Part shown: positions 48,340-57,435 of the stretch, piece by piece
Position numbering within the stretch: position 1 is the first letter of the stretch
How the letters are laid out: every line of letters begins with the position of its first letter
The notes under the pieces: generated by a model
What the model saw: the letters and a program-made list of their open reading frames with translations, nothing else
The model's database searches: none
Told to the model about the DNA's origin: nothing
Position numbers and translations under genes: made by a program
Assembly: GCA_034679985.1 (NCBI GenBank)
Contig: JAXITR010000004.1
Location: 20,040-84,039, forward strand
Length of the DNA stretch: 64,000 nucleotides
Direction of reading: 5' to 3'
DNA from: CAMDTE01 sp034679985
GTDB taxonomy: Bacteria > Bacteroidota > Bacteroidia > Flavobacteriales > Schleiferiaceae

Positions 48340-51093
48340 ATGCGAAAGGGTAGAATCGTCGTTTTTGGAGTTTTATTGGGGCTCACCCTTGGGGCTTTCC
48401 CTGCTTGGAGCCAAAAGGTCTTGCAGCCGTCTGATTTTGACGGTTGGGAGCGAATCACCGTTTCCGAACTTTCTCCCGACGGCCGCTACGCGGCCGCCGT
48501 CGTTTCCCCGCAGGTAGGGGATGCGCGCGTGGTCTTTTACGCAGCGTCTACCGGTCAAAAGTGGTCCTTAACCCGCGCAGATTGGGTGCGTTTTGACGCA
48601 CTGAGCCAGCGCGCCTTGGTGCGCATTCCCGCGCCAGCGGCCAAAATTCGGCAACTCAAGAAAGACAAAGTCAAAGCGGAGGACCTGCCCAAAGCGCACT
48701 ACGCCTTGGTGGATTTAGCCACACGGAAAGTCGATACGTTGGGGCGTGCAAACACTTGTTCCCTACCCAAAAATGCACAGGGAGCTGTGGCCTGGACTGC
48801 GGCACCCTATACCCCAGGCAAGAAGAAGGACCCAAAAAAACCGGAGGGAAACACCCTTTTCGTTCGGAATTTATCCAGCGGAAAAACAGACACACTGGCC
48901 CGCGCTAAGTCCTTTGTTTGGGCGGACGATGCGGCCGTATTGCTCGCGTGGCAAGCCAAGCCGGGCAAAGGAAAGGGAACGGCCAAGGTTTGGCGCTGGA
49001 CCCCCGCCGGTTGGACCCTTTTGGATCAAGGGATGGAGGAAGTGGCGCAACTGGCGGTGCATCCCAAAGGCACCCATTTGGCGTGGATCCACACATCTGA
49101 TACGGCAAAGGCAGCGGTCCGTCGGTACAAATTGAGCGGGCACACCGCGGGAAAGACCAAGGTCTGGCTGGAGTCCGGCTACGCCAACTTGCCGCCGCTG
49201 CACGAACCGTCGCCGCACCAATCGTTGGTTTTTGCGGACAACGAGCGCTGGCTCCTGATGGGCTACCGTCCCGTGCCCAAAGCCGCTGAAAAAGACACCC
49301 TGCTGGAAGAGGAAAAGTTCTCCCTGGACGTTTGGGGTTGGCGCGATCCGCAAATTCAAACGGTGCAGCTGATCAACAAAAAGGAAGACGAGAAGCGCAC
49401 CCTTCAGGGCAGACTATCCCTGGCCAACTACGGATTCCGGGCGGTGGAAACACCCGATTGGCGTGAAGCGCGCTACAACGCACAGGGATTTTCCGATTGG
49501 GCCGTCCGGGTGGACAACACCCCCTACGAGTGGCAGAGCGCGCACGAAACCCCCGTTCCGCGAAACGCACAAGCCTTTAATTTGGCGTCCGGACGCACCG
49601 TTCCGTTGGGGCAAGGAATGTTGGAAACGCCGCGCATCAGCCCGTCCGGCCGCTATGCCTTTGCGTGGGACCCGCGGGAACGGCAGTTCCGCACGTGGAA
49701 CTTGGCGGATTCAACCTCGCGGTTGGTTTCCGCGGGCATTCGCACCCCGTTGTACGACGAAGAACACGACCTCCCTACGGTTCCGGATGCTTACGGGGTG
49801 GGGGGATTCACGCGGAAAGACAGCCTGATGGTGGTATACGACGCCTACGATCTGTGGGCCTGCGATCCGTCGGGCCAAAACAAACCCTATTGCCTCACCG
49901 GCGGCAAAGGCCGGTTGTCCGAAACGCGCTGGCGCGTCTTGTTGGAACGTCCGGAACAGCGCTACTTGGAAGAGACGCCGTGGTTGGTTTCCTGGTTCCA
50001 CGAACCCACCAAATCTTCCGGCTACGGCTGGTTCAACTACCGCACACAAACCTGGGATACCCTGGCCTTCGGTCCGCACAGTTACACGGGCGCTGTAGCG
50101 GCCAAAACCGGTTCGGCACTGGTATTCCGACGTGAGTCCGTGCGCGAATCTGCCAATTTGTGGTACGTTGCCAAGCCCAAAGCGGCACCGGTTGCCGTAA
50201 CCGCTTTGAACGCCCAGCAAAATGATTTTGGCTGGCCGGAAGTTCGGTTGGTGACTTACCACGCCTTGGGCCAGAAGTTGGAGGGTTTGCTCTTCACGCC
50301 GCGCGGGGCGGCTTCGGCCCCAGCTTCCTTGCCGCTGGTGGTGTATTTCTACGAGCGCAATTCGGACGATTTGCATCGGTACCGCCCACCGGCTCCCTCC
50401 GCGTCTACGGTCAATATTCCGTACTTCGTGAGTAGGGGATACGCTGTGTTCATTCCGGATATTGCCTACGAAATCGGCAAGCCCGGTCCCAGTGCGCTCA
50501 CCTGCATCAACGCGGGAGTGGACGCGGCCCTCGCAGCAGACAAACGTTTGGACTCCAAACGCATGGGACTTCAGGGACAGAGCTGGGGCGGTTACCAAAC
50601 GGCGTACCTCATCACTCAGACCAATCGGTACGTTTGTGCCATGGCCGGTGCCCCGGTGTCCAACATGACCAGTGCCTACGGCGGCATCCGTTACGGCTCC
50701 GGAATGTCCCGACAGTTCCAGTACGAGCGCACCCAGAGTCGGTTGGGCAAAACCCTGTGGGAAGACCGTCAACGCTACCTGGACAACTCACCCGTCTTCT
50801 TTGCCAACCAAGTGCGCACCCCGTTGCTGATCATGCACAACGACAAAGACGGGGCCGTGCCCTACACCCAAGGAATTGAGTTATTCATGGCCTTGCGTCG
50901 AAACGAACTGCCCGTGTGGATGCTGGTGTACAACGGCGAAGACCACAACCTCACGGAGCGGCCCAATCGGGTTGACCTCACCGTGCGCATGCAGCAATTT
51001 TTTGACCACTACCTCCTGGGGCGTCCGGCTCCCGCGTGGATGACCAACGGCCAACCGGCACTGGAAAAGAACAAGCGTCCGGCATCCCGCTGA
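48340..51093 (+). CDS. Exported S9-family serine peptidase (prolyl oligopeptidase/acylaminoacyl-peptidase type)
   Basis: A 917-residue exported peptidase with signal peptide MRKGRIVVFGVLLGLTLGAFPAWSQ. Residues ~30-640 form a beta-propeller-like N-terminal part (FDGWERITVSELSPDGRYAAAV and later PRISPSGRYAFAW blades). The alpha/beta-hydrolase domain follows with nucleophile Ser748 in GQSWGGY, an acid at about Asp837 in NDKDGAVPYTQG and His869 in YNGEDHNL. Enzymes of this group trim short peptides in the periplasm. The propeller is longer than usual for DPP4-like enzymes, which fits the ~900-residue Bacteroidota subgroup. The flanking genes give no substrate hint. Confidence 0.9.
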   Translation: MRKGRIVVFGVLLGLTLGAFPAWSQKVLQPSDFDGWERITVSELSPDGRYAAAVVSPQVGDARVVFYAASTGQKWSLTRADWVRFDALSQRALVRIPAPAAKIRQLKKDKVKAEDLPKAHYALVDLATRKVDTLGRANTCSLPKNAQGAVAWTAAPYTPGKKKDPKKPEGNTLFVRNLSSGKTDTLARAKSFVWADDAAVLLAWQAKPGKGKGTAKVWRWTPAGWTLLDQGMEEVAQLAVHPKGTHLAWIHTSDTAKAAVRRYKLSGHTAGKTKVWLESGYANLPPLHEPSPHQSLVFADNERWLLMGYRPVPKAAEKDTLLEEEKFSLDVWGWRDPQIQTVQLINKKEDEKRTLQGRLSLANYGFRAVETPDWREARYNAQGFSDWAVRVDNTPYEWQSAHETPVPRNAQAFNLASGRTVPLGQGMLETPRISPSGRYAFAWDPRERQFRTWNLADSTSRLVSAGIRTPLYDEEHDLPTVPDAYGVGGFTRKDSLMVVYDAYDLWACDPSGQNKPYCLTGGKGRLSETRWRVLLERPEQRYLEETPWLVSWFHEPTKSSGYGWFNYRTQTWDTLAFGPHSYTGAVAAKTGSALVFRRESVRESANLWYVAKPKAAPVAVTALNAQQNDFGWPEVRLVTYHALGQKLEGLLFTPRGAASAPASLPLVVYFYERNSDDLHRYRPPAPSASTVNIPYFVSRGYAVFIPDIAYEIGKPGPSALTCINAGVDAALAADKRLDSKRMGLQGQSWGGYQTAYLITQTNRYVCAMAGAPVSNMTSAYGGIRYGSGMSRQFQYERTQSRLGKTLWEDRQRYLDNSPVFFANQVRTPLLIMHNDKDGAVPYTQGIELFMALRRNELPVWMLVYNGEDHNLTERPNRVDLTVRMQQFFDHYLLGRPAPAWMTNGQPALEKNKRPASR

Positions 51094-51143
51094 CCGTTGG
51101 GACCCCCGTGACTTCAGTCACTTCGCGGCGCCTACTGCGCGCG

Positions 51144-51151
51144 TACTTTTG
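51144..51151 (+). promoter_or_regulatory. -7 element of the rhodanese-thioredoxin operon
   Basis: TACTTTTG, 30 nt before the ATG. A small hairpin GTGAC-TTCA-GTCAC lies ~30 bp upstream, without a U tract. Confidence 0.55.
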
Positions 51152-51181
51152 CACCGTAATCGAATCAATTCTGCTCCAATC

Positions 51182-51454
51182 ATGAACGAAATCATCAACG
51201 ACCCCAAGGCCACCATCATCGACGTACGTTCGGAAGGCGAGTTCTCCATGGGCCACGTAGCCGGTTCCATCAACATGCCGTTGCAAACCGTACCGGATCT
51301 CGTGGAAGAAATCAACGCCCTCTCGCGCCCCATCATCCTGTGCTGTGCCAGCGGCAACCGCAGCGGCCAGGCCAAGATGTTCTTGGAGTCCCACGGCATT
51401 GAAGGCCTGTACAACGGCGGCGGCTGGACCGACGTTCAGATCCACAAAATGTAA
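51182..51454 (+). CDS. Single-domain rhodanese, cytoplasmic
   Basis: A 90-residue rhodanese with no signal peptide. The active-site loop is LCCASGNRSG, with the persulfide-forming Cys followed by the Arg-rich cradle. The domain starts at NDPKATIIDVRSEGEFSMGHVAGSINMPL. Such small rhodaneses carry sulfane sulfur for sulfur transfer or detoxification. Nine bases separate its stop from the next start, and it heads a group of three rhodanese domains and a thioredoxin. Confidence 0.9.
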   Translation: MNEIINDPKATIIDVRSEGEFSMGHVAGSINMPLQTVPDLVEEINALSRPIILCCASGNRSGQAKMFLESHGIEGLYNGGGWTDVQIHKM

Positions 51455-51463
51455 TTGGCGGCC

Positions 51464-52126
51464 GTGTTTGGATTTTTCAAAAAGCTCATGGGTCCGGGAG
51501 TGGACTACAAGCAGTTGGTGGCCGACGGCGCCATCGTGGTAGACGTGCGTACGCCCGGCGAATTTCAAGGGGGACATGCCCCCAAGGCGCTCAACATCCC
51601 TTTGAACAACCTGTCCGAGGTGGAGAAAAAAGTAAAAAAAGACCAAACCGTGGTGGTTTGCTGTGCTTCCGGCATGCGTTCCGCCCAAGCGGCGTCGATC
51701 CTGAAAGGCAAGGGGTACCAAGTACACAACGCCGGTCCGTGGACGCGTTTGTTGGCTTTGGCCCTACTGGTTACGCTGGGGTTGGGTCAAACCGCCTGTG
51801 CGCAGAGCTCCTCTGCTGCGGACCAGTCGCCTGCCGTTTTTGAGAAATCCCTGCAAACGAAAGGTCAGTTGGTGGACGTGCGCACCCCCGCAGAATTTGC
51901 CGCAGGGCATCTGCCCGGCGCCGTCAACGTGGACATTTACAGTCCCGACTTCGAAAAGCGTTTGGCGGCTTTGGACAAAAACGCCCCTCTTTACCTGTAT
52001 TGCCGTTCCGGCGGTCGAAGCGGTCAAGCTTTGAGCAAAGCCAAAGCACTGGGTTTCAAAAAAGCCGTTCATTTATCCGGAGGCATTCTCGCTTGGGAAG
52101 CCCAAGGAAAGAAAACCGTTAAGTAA
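51464..52126 (+). CDS. Fusion of a cytoplasmic and a periplasmic rhodanese across one membrane helix
   Basis: About 220 residues from the GTG at 51464 (MFGFFKKLMG, the usual N-terminus of the single-domain relative); a TTG three codons upstream is possible. Rhodanese one spans ~12-92, with Cys67 in VVVCCASGMRS. Directly after its normal C-terminus (NAGPWTR) comes LLALALLVTLGLGQTAC, which looks like the signal peptide and lipobox of a second protein. Rhodanese two follows (~125-212), with Cys180 in YLYCRSGGRSG. The frame is uninterrupted, so the two domains should be on opposite sides of the membrane. An internal start at the hydrophobic segment, giving a separate lipoprotein, cannot be excluded. 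Confidence 0.75.
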   Translation: MFGFFKKLMGPGVDYKQLVADGAIVVDVRTPGEFQGGHAPKALNIPLNNLSEVEKKVKKDQTVVVCCASGMRSAQAASILKGKGYQVHNAGPWTRLLALALLVTLGLGQTACAQSSSAADQSPAVFEKSLQTKGQLVDVRTPAEFAAGHLPGAVNVDIYSPDFEKRLAALDKNAPLYLYCRSGGRSGQALSKAKALGFKKAVHLSGGILAWEAQGKKTVK

Positions 52127-52146
52127 CCTTTAAATCATCGAGCAGC

Positions 52147-52458
52147 ATGGCCACAGGATCTTTTGGAGAACTCATTTCCGGACCCACGCCCGTTTTGGTA
52201 GACTTTTTTGCCACGTGGTGCGGCCCGTGCAAAGCGTTGGCCTCGCAGCTGGAAGTATTTGCCAAGGAACATACCGGCCGGGTTAAAGTCATCAAGATCG
52301 ACGTGGATCAAAACCAGCAATTGGCGGGAGCGCTGCAGGTACAGGGGGTTCCTACCTTGATTTTATTCAAGAACGGTGAGCCCGCGTGGCGCCAGTCTGG
52401 CGCGCTTTCTGCTGCCCAGTTGGCGAGCATCTTGAAGCCACACCTGGATGCAGTTTGA
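52147..52458 (+). CDS. trxA: Thioredoxin
   Basis: A 103-residue cytoplasmic thioredoxin. The redox motif WCGPC holds Cys25 and Cys28, and the cis-proline is in VQGVPTLILFKNGE. It reduces protein disulfides and could regenerate the rhodanese persulfide enzymes encoded just upstream. The N-terminus is about ten residues shorter than E. coli Trx1. A terminator follows. Confidence 0.93.
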   Translation: MATGSFGELISGPTPVLVDFFATWCGPCKALASQLEVFAKEHTGRVKVIKIDVDQNQQLAGALQVQGVPTLILFKNGEPAWRQSGALSAAQLASILKPHLDAV

Positions 52459-52483
52459 TTGCACGAGCCACTGAGTTTCTAAA

Positions 52484-52517
52484 GGGTCGTCCGGATGCGG
52501 GCGACTCTTTTTATTTA
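52484..52517 (+). terminator. Terminator after thioredoxin
   Basis: Stem GGGTCGTCC / GGGCGACTC (with G:U pairs), loop GGATGC, then TTTTTATTTATT. It lies in the gap between the convergent thioredoxin and SPOR genes. Confidence 0.75.
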
Positions 52518-52928
52518 TTCCGGTTTGGAGCGCAAACGCTCTTTGGGGATGCTGCTCCGTCGAATGGGCGTTTCCACCACAAAGGCCCCTGGAAAAAGAA
52601 GACGCCAGGCGGGGAGGTGGCGTTCCGCTTGCATGCGGTAGGTATAGACTCCCGCGTACACCTTGAAGTACGGAGCGTCAAACTGCATTGTTGCATTTGA
52701 GTCTGGTACCAATGCTCGGGCCTGGTTGCGCAAGGCAAGGGCGTCGGTGCGCGACCCGCTAAACAACTGGATGCGGTAGGCCGTTGGGCCCGGCTTGCTT
52801 GATTTTTGAACCTCCGGCAGTGCCGCATACTTCGTCCAAGCGCTGTCCAAATTTTGCGCAACAACTTCCGCGCTGAGACCAAGCGTGAAACCCATAAAAA
52901 CTACCCGTAGAAAAGTGATACTGCGCAT
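52515..52928 (-). CDS. Exported SPOR-domain protein
   Basis: A 137-residue protein with signal peptide (FLRVVFMGFTLGLSAEVVAQ) and a C-terminal SPOR domain: AYRIQLFSGSRTDALALRNQARAL, then FDAPYFKVYAGVYTYRMQAERHL and FPGAFVV. SPOR domains bind peptidoglycan stripped of stem peptides and often concentrate at division sites. The protein is only a signal plus the domain, as in many Bacteroidota. The promoter element TATCTTCG is 4 nt before the ATG. Confidence 0.85.
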   Translation of the reverse strand: MRSITFLRVVFMGFTLGLSAEVVAQNLDSAWTKYAALPEVQKSSKPGPTAYRIQLFSGSRTDALALRNQARALVPDSNATMQFDAPYFKVYAGVYTYRMQAERHLPAWRLLFPGAFVVETPIRRSSIPKERLRSKPE

Positions 52929-52932
52929 GATA

Positions 52933-52940
52933 CGAAGATA
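52933..52940 (-). promoter_or_regulatory. -7-like element of the SPOR gene, 4 nt before the ATG
   Basis: TATCTTCG on the minus strand, followed by TATC and ATG. Confidence 0.5.
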
Positions 52941-53041
52941 GGATAATTTGATGCCTGGGGATCATTGCTCACCCCTTATTTAGAATGTGTATAAATTAGA
53001 AAAAGCCGCAGCAGATGGGCGGAAAAGGCCTGTTTGTGAAT

Positions 53042-53049
53042 TAATTTTG
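53042..53049 (+). promoter_or_regulatory. -7 element of the act-cox operon
   Basis: TAATTTTG fits the consensus, 35 nt before the chosen actA start and 17 nt before an alternative in-frame ATG at 53067. Confidence 0.5.
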
Positions 53050-53084
53050 CCCCGTTTGGTTGAACGATGCCCCAGGCAACATTT

Positions 53085-54365
53085 ATGAAGCAAAACGCCT
53101 CTTCCCTCCGCCGATTTGCGGGCTTGTTACTGTTCACAGTACTGGCTTTCACTTCGTTAGGCTTTTCGGCCCAAGCCGAAGCTGACCTCGAACTCGGCAA
53201 AAAACTGTTTAAGCAGAACTGCGCGTCCTGCCACAAACTCGACAAGAAATTGGTGGGGCCTGCCCTGGCCGGGGTGTCTCAACGACGCTCGGAGCAGTGG
53301 CTGATCCTCTGGATTCGCGACAACGCAGCCCTTCGGGCGAGTGGGGATGCGGACGCCAACGCCATTTTTGCGGAGTACGGCGGCTCGGTCATGACCAATT
53401 TCCCAGCACTCTCCGACGACGACATCCGCAACATCATTGCCTACACGGATGCAGGTGACGCTCCCGCGGCGGGTGCAGCCCCGGCGGCTGGCGCAACGGC
53501 CGAAGCAGCTCCTGCAGAAGACAATTCTCTGCTGACCTTGATCATCCTGGCGTCGTTCCTGACCCTTTTTGTGGTGCTTTTGCTTCGCATTCGGAATACT
53601 CTGAAGCAAGTGAACGGCGAACAGCCCACCAACTTGCGCGAAGATTTGGACGGCTTCACCAAACTTCTGATCCGCAACAAGCGCTTCATGACGTTTGCCA
53701 CCATCGTTTTGGTTTTGTGGTTCTTGCAAGCCCTGTACAGCTTCCTGATGGGCGTTGGCGTGGAGCAGAACTACCAGCCGCACCAGCCGATTGCGTTCTC
53801 CCACAAAGTACATGCCGGCCAAAACAAGGTGGACTGCAACTACTGCCACTCCTCAGCGCGTCACAGCAAGCACAGCGGAATTCCTTCCGCGAACGTCTGC
53901 ATGAACTGCCACATGTACATCGACGGTTCGGAAATTACCGATTCCACCACCGGTCAATTGAAGTACGGCGGTGAGCGTTCTCCGGAAATCGCAAAAATTT
54001 ACGAGGCCATCGGTTGGGATCCTGAAAAGCGCGCCTATACGGAAGGCTACGAAGAAAAGCCCATCAAATGGGTTCGCATCCACAACTTGCCGGACTTGGC
54101 CTACTTCAATCACGCACAACACGTTACGGCGGGTGGTGTTGAGTGTCAAACGTGCCACGGCCCGGTAGAAACCATGGACGAGGTGTACCAGTACTCCGAA
54201 TTGACCATGGGGTGGTGCATCAATTGCCACCGCGAGACCGAAGTTAAAACGGAGTCCAACGGTTACTACGCCGAAATGCACGACAAACTGAAGGCCAAGT
54301 ACCAAGGCGAGAAGATCACCGTGGACAAGATCGGTGGTTTGGAATGCGGTAAATGCCACTATTAA
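53085..54365 (+). CDS. actA: Alternative complex III multiheme cytochrome ActA with fused N-terminal cytochrome c domain
   Basis: A 426-residue membrane cytochrome starting MKQNASSLRRFAG, with signal peptide to ~30. Six CxxCH heme sites are visible. CASCH (Cys46) is in a monoheme domain (~35-130). CNYCH, CMNCH, CQTCH, CINCH and the terminal CGKCH make up the pentaheme ActA domain. An Ala/Pro-rich linker and two transmembrane helices (LLTLIILASFLTLFVVLLL and FATIVLVLWFLQALYSFL) lie between. In Rhodothermus ActA itself is pentaheme, so the N-terminal monoheme part is a fusion, common in Flavobacteriia. The protein passes electrons from quinol within ACIII toward the oxidase. It is the first gene of the operon; an ATG six codons upstream is possible. 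Confidence 0.92.
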   Translation: MKQNASSLRRFAGLLLFTVLAFTSLGFSAQAEADLELGKKLFKQNCASCHKLDKKLVGPALAGVSQRRSEQWLILWIRDNAALRASGDADANAIFAEYGGSVMTNFPALSDDDIRNIIAYTDAGDAPAAGAAPAAGATAEAAPAEDNSLLTLIILASFLTLFVVLLLRIRNTLKQVNGEQPTNLREDLDGFTKLLIRNKRFMTFATIVLVLWFLQALYSFLMGVGVEQNYQPHQPIAFSHKVHAGQNKVDCNYCHSSARHSKHSGIPSANVCMNCHMYIDGSEITDSTTGQLKYGGERSPEIAKIYEAIGWDPEKRAYTEGYEEKPIKWVRIHNLPDLAYFNHAQHVTAGGVECQTCHGPVETMDEVYQYSELTMGWCINCHRETEVKTESNGYYAEMHDKLKAKYQGEKITVDKIGGLECGKCHY

Positions 54366-54373
54366 TCGAGACT

Positions 54374-57300
54374 ATGGCAAGCGAAAAGAAATATTGGAAA
54401 GGTTTTGATGAACTGGGCAATACGCCCGTTGCACAAAAACTGGCGCAGAATGAGTTCGCAGAAGAGTTGCCGGTAGAGGCAATCTTGGGCGATGGTGCCG
54501 TATTGGAATCCGCGAACACTTCGCGTCGGGATTTCCTCAAGTTTGTTGGATTTTCGACGGCAGCCGCCACGTTGGCTGCTTGCGAAAACCCCATCGTAGA
54601 AAGCATCCCTTACGTGGTGAAGCCGGACGCAATCACGCCCGGTATTCCCAATTACTACGCTACCTCCTACGTGGACGGTCAGGATTTCGCATCGGTATTG
54701 ATCAAAACCCGCGAAGGACGTCCCATTAAAGTAGAGCCAGGCGATAAAGGATTTTTCAATTCCGGAACTACGGCACGTGCGCAAGCTTCCGTGTTGTCGT
54801 TGTACGATTCTGCTCGTTTGAGCGGCCCCGTAAAAGGCGAAGAAGCAGCCGACTGGAAGAAAGTTGAGGCCGCTTTGAAATCAGCGGTTGAGAAATCCAA
54901 GGCAGAAGGCAAAACCTTCACGTTGCTCACCTCTTCTGTATTCAGTCCTTCCACCAAAGGAGTTATTGAGCGGATGCGCGGTGCTTATGCCAACTTCAAC
55001 CACGTCCAGTGGGATGCTGCCAGCGTCAGCCAGAAATTGGATGTTTGGGAAGCCCTTACCGGCAACCGCGCTCTTCCGTTTTACGATTTGAAGTCTGCGA
55101 AAGTCATCGTATCTATTGGAGAAGATTTCTTGGGTGCAGGAATGGCCCAGCAGTTGTCATCGGATTATGCGGTAGGCCGCAAGCCCGGGGCTGGAATGAG
55201 CCGCCACTACCAGTTTGAGTCCAACTTGTCGATGACCGGTTCCAATGCCGATCAGCGCGTAAAAGTTAAAGCGTCCGAATACGGTGCTGCTTTGGCTTAC
55301 CTCTACAACCAAGTTTCCGGTGCGTCCGTTCGCGTGGGTGCCCTGAGCGCCGACGCCAAGAAAGTTCTGGACCGCGCCGCTAAAGATTTGGTGGCCCACA
55401 AGGGTGCTTCCGTTGTGTTTTCCGGCGGCAACATCGGGGCCAATGAGCACTTGGCCGCCGCCATCAACGCAGCATTGTCCAACATTGGCACCACGGTTCA
55501 GGCCGGTAAGTCCGTCTACGTGGCCCAAGGCAACGATCGTTCCTTGAGCAATTTGGCGGCTGATTTGAAGGCCGGACGCGTTGGCGCTTTGGTGGTTTGG
55601 GGTGCCAATCCTGCCTACGCAGCTCCTGGGTTTGCAGATTTGATCAAGAAAGCTTCATTCTCCTTGGCCCTCACGGACCGTTTGGACGAAACCGCTGCTT
55701 TGTGTACGTATGCCGCTCCTGTTCCTCATTACTTGGAGTCTTGGAACGACTACACTCCTGTAGCCGGTCACTATGCGGTTGCGCAGCCAACCATTGCTCC
55801 TTTGTTTGACAGCAAGCCGGCTCAAGAAGTTTTGATGTCCTTGCTGGGAGACTCCACTTCCTACAAAGACGTGGTTCGGAATTCAATTTCAGCCCGCGGT
55901 TTGTCCGTCAATGCCATCCTACACGACGGCGGTGTGCAGTTGTCCGATGGCGCTTCCGGTGCAGGTTCGGGTGCTGCAGCAAAAGCTTTGGCCGGTGTTT
56001 CGGCAGCTGCTGAGGAGGCCGCTAAAGCGGCAACAGGGGAGTGGGAAGTGGTGTTTTACCAAAAGGCGGTTGGCGCAGGATTCCAATCCAACAACCCGTG
56101 GTTGCACGAACTCCCTGATCCCATCTCGCGCGTTACGTGGGACAACTATGTAACTATTTCCGCGGCAGACGCCTTGAAATTAGGCGTTGAGAACACTTCC
56201 GAAAGCAACGGAGCCATCAATGGTTCCTACCTGACCCTTACCGTCAACGGCAAAACCTTGGAGCGCGTTCCTGCATGGATCCAGCCCGGTCAGGCCGCTG
56301 GAACCTTAGGACTTGCCTTGGGCTACGGACGCACCAAAGTGGGCAAGGTTGCCGACAACGTGGGCGTGAATGCTTATACCTTGATGAAGGACGGCTCGGC
56401 GTATGCCGTGGCTAAGGTTTCTTTGGGCGAAGAGGAGCACCAGTTTGCTTCCGTTCAGCTGGGCAATACCATGATGGGCCGCAAAATTGTGAACGAAACC
56501 ACCTTGGCTACGTTCTTGGCGGATTCTACCGGTAAGTCTTGGAACGAGAAGGCCGAATTCCATACCCTGCAGGGCACGGTAAACGCCAACGAAGCCAATT
56601 TGTGGCCGGACCACGACCACAAAACGTTGCACATGTGGAACATGAGCATCGACTTGAACTCGTGCATTGGTTGCGGCGCGTGCGTCGTGGCTTGCCACAT
56701 TGAGAACAACGTACCGGTTGTCGGTAAAGACGAAGTACGCCGTTTCCGCGACATGCATTGGTTGCGCATTGACCGTTACTACTCATCGGACACTTCGCAC
56801 GAGTCTGCCGAAGCCGATGGAGTAGGAGTAATGGCCAAATACGCTGCCATGGAAGTTCCTTCCGCCAGTCCGGAGGTAGTATTCCAGCCGGTGATGTGCC
56901 AGCACTGCAACCACGCTCCGTGCGAAACGGTTTGTCCGGTAGCAGCAACTACCCACTCGCAAGAGGGATTGAACCACATGACGTACAACCGGTGCATTGG
57001 CACGCGTTACTGCGCGAACAACTGTCCGTACAAGGTTCGTCGTTTCAACTGGTTCAACTACATGAAGAACGACAAGTTCAGCAGCGTGAATCCGTCGCAA
57101 GACGATTTGGGCCGCATGGTGTTGAACCCAGACGTAACCGTGCGTTCGCGCGGTGTCATGGAGAAGTGTTCCTTCTGCATCCAGCGCATTCAGTACGCCA
57201 AGTTGGAAGCCAAGAAGAAAGGCGAACCCATGGAGGCAGGTGCCTTCACTACGGCTTGTGCCCAGGCATGTTCCACCGGAGCTATGTCGTTTGGCGACGT

Positions 57301-57421
57301 CAACAACGCGAAGAGCGCTGTGGCAGCCGTCAAGCAAGACCCACGTGCCTACCACTTGTTGGAAGAAGTTGGAACACAACCTTCAGTCTTCTACCAAACG
57401 AAAGTTAGAAACCAAGCTTAA
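54374..57421 (+). CDS. actB: Alternative complex III iron-sulfur subunit ActB
   Basis: A 1015-residue subunit made of a molybdopterin-oxidoreductase-like region without cofactor (residues ~45-750) and a ferredoxin-like C-terminal region. A twin-arginine-type motif SRRDFLK lies at 50-56, after a 49-residue leader. The C-terminal part holds 15 cysteines in four groups: CIGCGACVVAC; CQHCNHAPCETVC; CIGTRYCANNC; and CSFC with CAQAC. This fits three [4Fe-4S] and one [3Fe-4S] clusters, as in characterised ActB. It is the electron relay from ActC-bound quinol to ActA. Confidence 0.95.
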   Translation: MASEKKYWKGFDELGNTPVAQKLAQNEFAEELPVEAILGDGAVLESANTSRRDFLKFVGFSTAAATLAACENPIVESIPYVVKPDAITPGIPNYYATSYVDGQDFASVLIKTREGRPIKVEPGDKGFFNSGTTARAQASVLSLYDSARLSGPVKGEEAADWKKVEAALKSAVEKSKAEGKTFTLLTSSVFSPSTKGVIERMRGAYANFNHVQWDAASVSQKLDVWEALTGNRALPFYDLKSAKVIVSIGEDFLGAGMAQQLSSDYAVGRKPGAGMSRHYQFESNLSMTGSNADQRVKVKASEYGAALAYLYNQVSGASVRVGALSADAKKVLDRAAKDLVAHKGASVVFSGGNIGANEHLAAAINAALSNIGTTVQAGKSVYVAQGNDRSLSNLAADLKAGRVGALVVWGANPAYAAPGFADLIKKASFSLALTDRLDETAALCTYAAPVPHYLESWNDYTPVAGHYAVAQPTIAPLFDSKPAQEVLMSLLGDSTSYKDVVRNSISARGLSVNAILHDGGVQLSDGASGAGSGAAAKALAGVSAAAEEAAKAATGEWEVVFYQKAVGAGFQSNNPWLHELPDPISRVTWDNYVTISAADALKLGVENTSESNGAINGSYLTLTVNGKTLERVPAWIQPGQAAGTLGLALGYGRTKVGKVADNVGVNAYTLMKDGSAYAVAKVSLGEEEHQFASVQLGNTMMGRKIVNETTLATFLADSTGKSWNEKAEFHTLQGTVNANEANLWPDHDHKTLHMWNMSIDLNSCIGCGACVVACHIENNVPVVGKDEVRRFRDMHWLRIDRYYSSDTSHESAEADGVGVMAKYAAMEVPSASPEVVFQPVMCQHCNHAPCETVCPVAATTHSQEGLNHMTYNRCIGTRYCANNCPYKVRRFNWFNYMKNDKFSSVNPSQDDLGRMVLNPDVTVRSRGVMEKCSFCIQRIQYAKLEAKKKGEPMEAGAFTTACAQACSTGAMSFGDVNNAKSAVAAVKQDPRAYHLLEEVGTQPSVFYQTKVRNQA

Positions 57422-57435
57422 TCCTGCGATCGCAC

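Noticed and set aside
51106..51119. Terminator hairpin after the S9 peptidase gene
   Set aside because: Only a 5-bp stem (GTGAC/GTCAC) with no U tract. It may be incidental.
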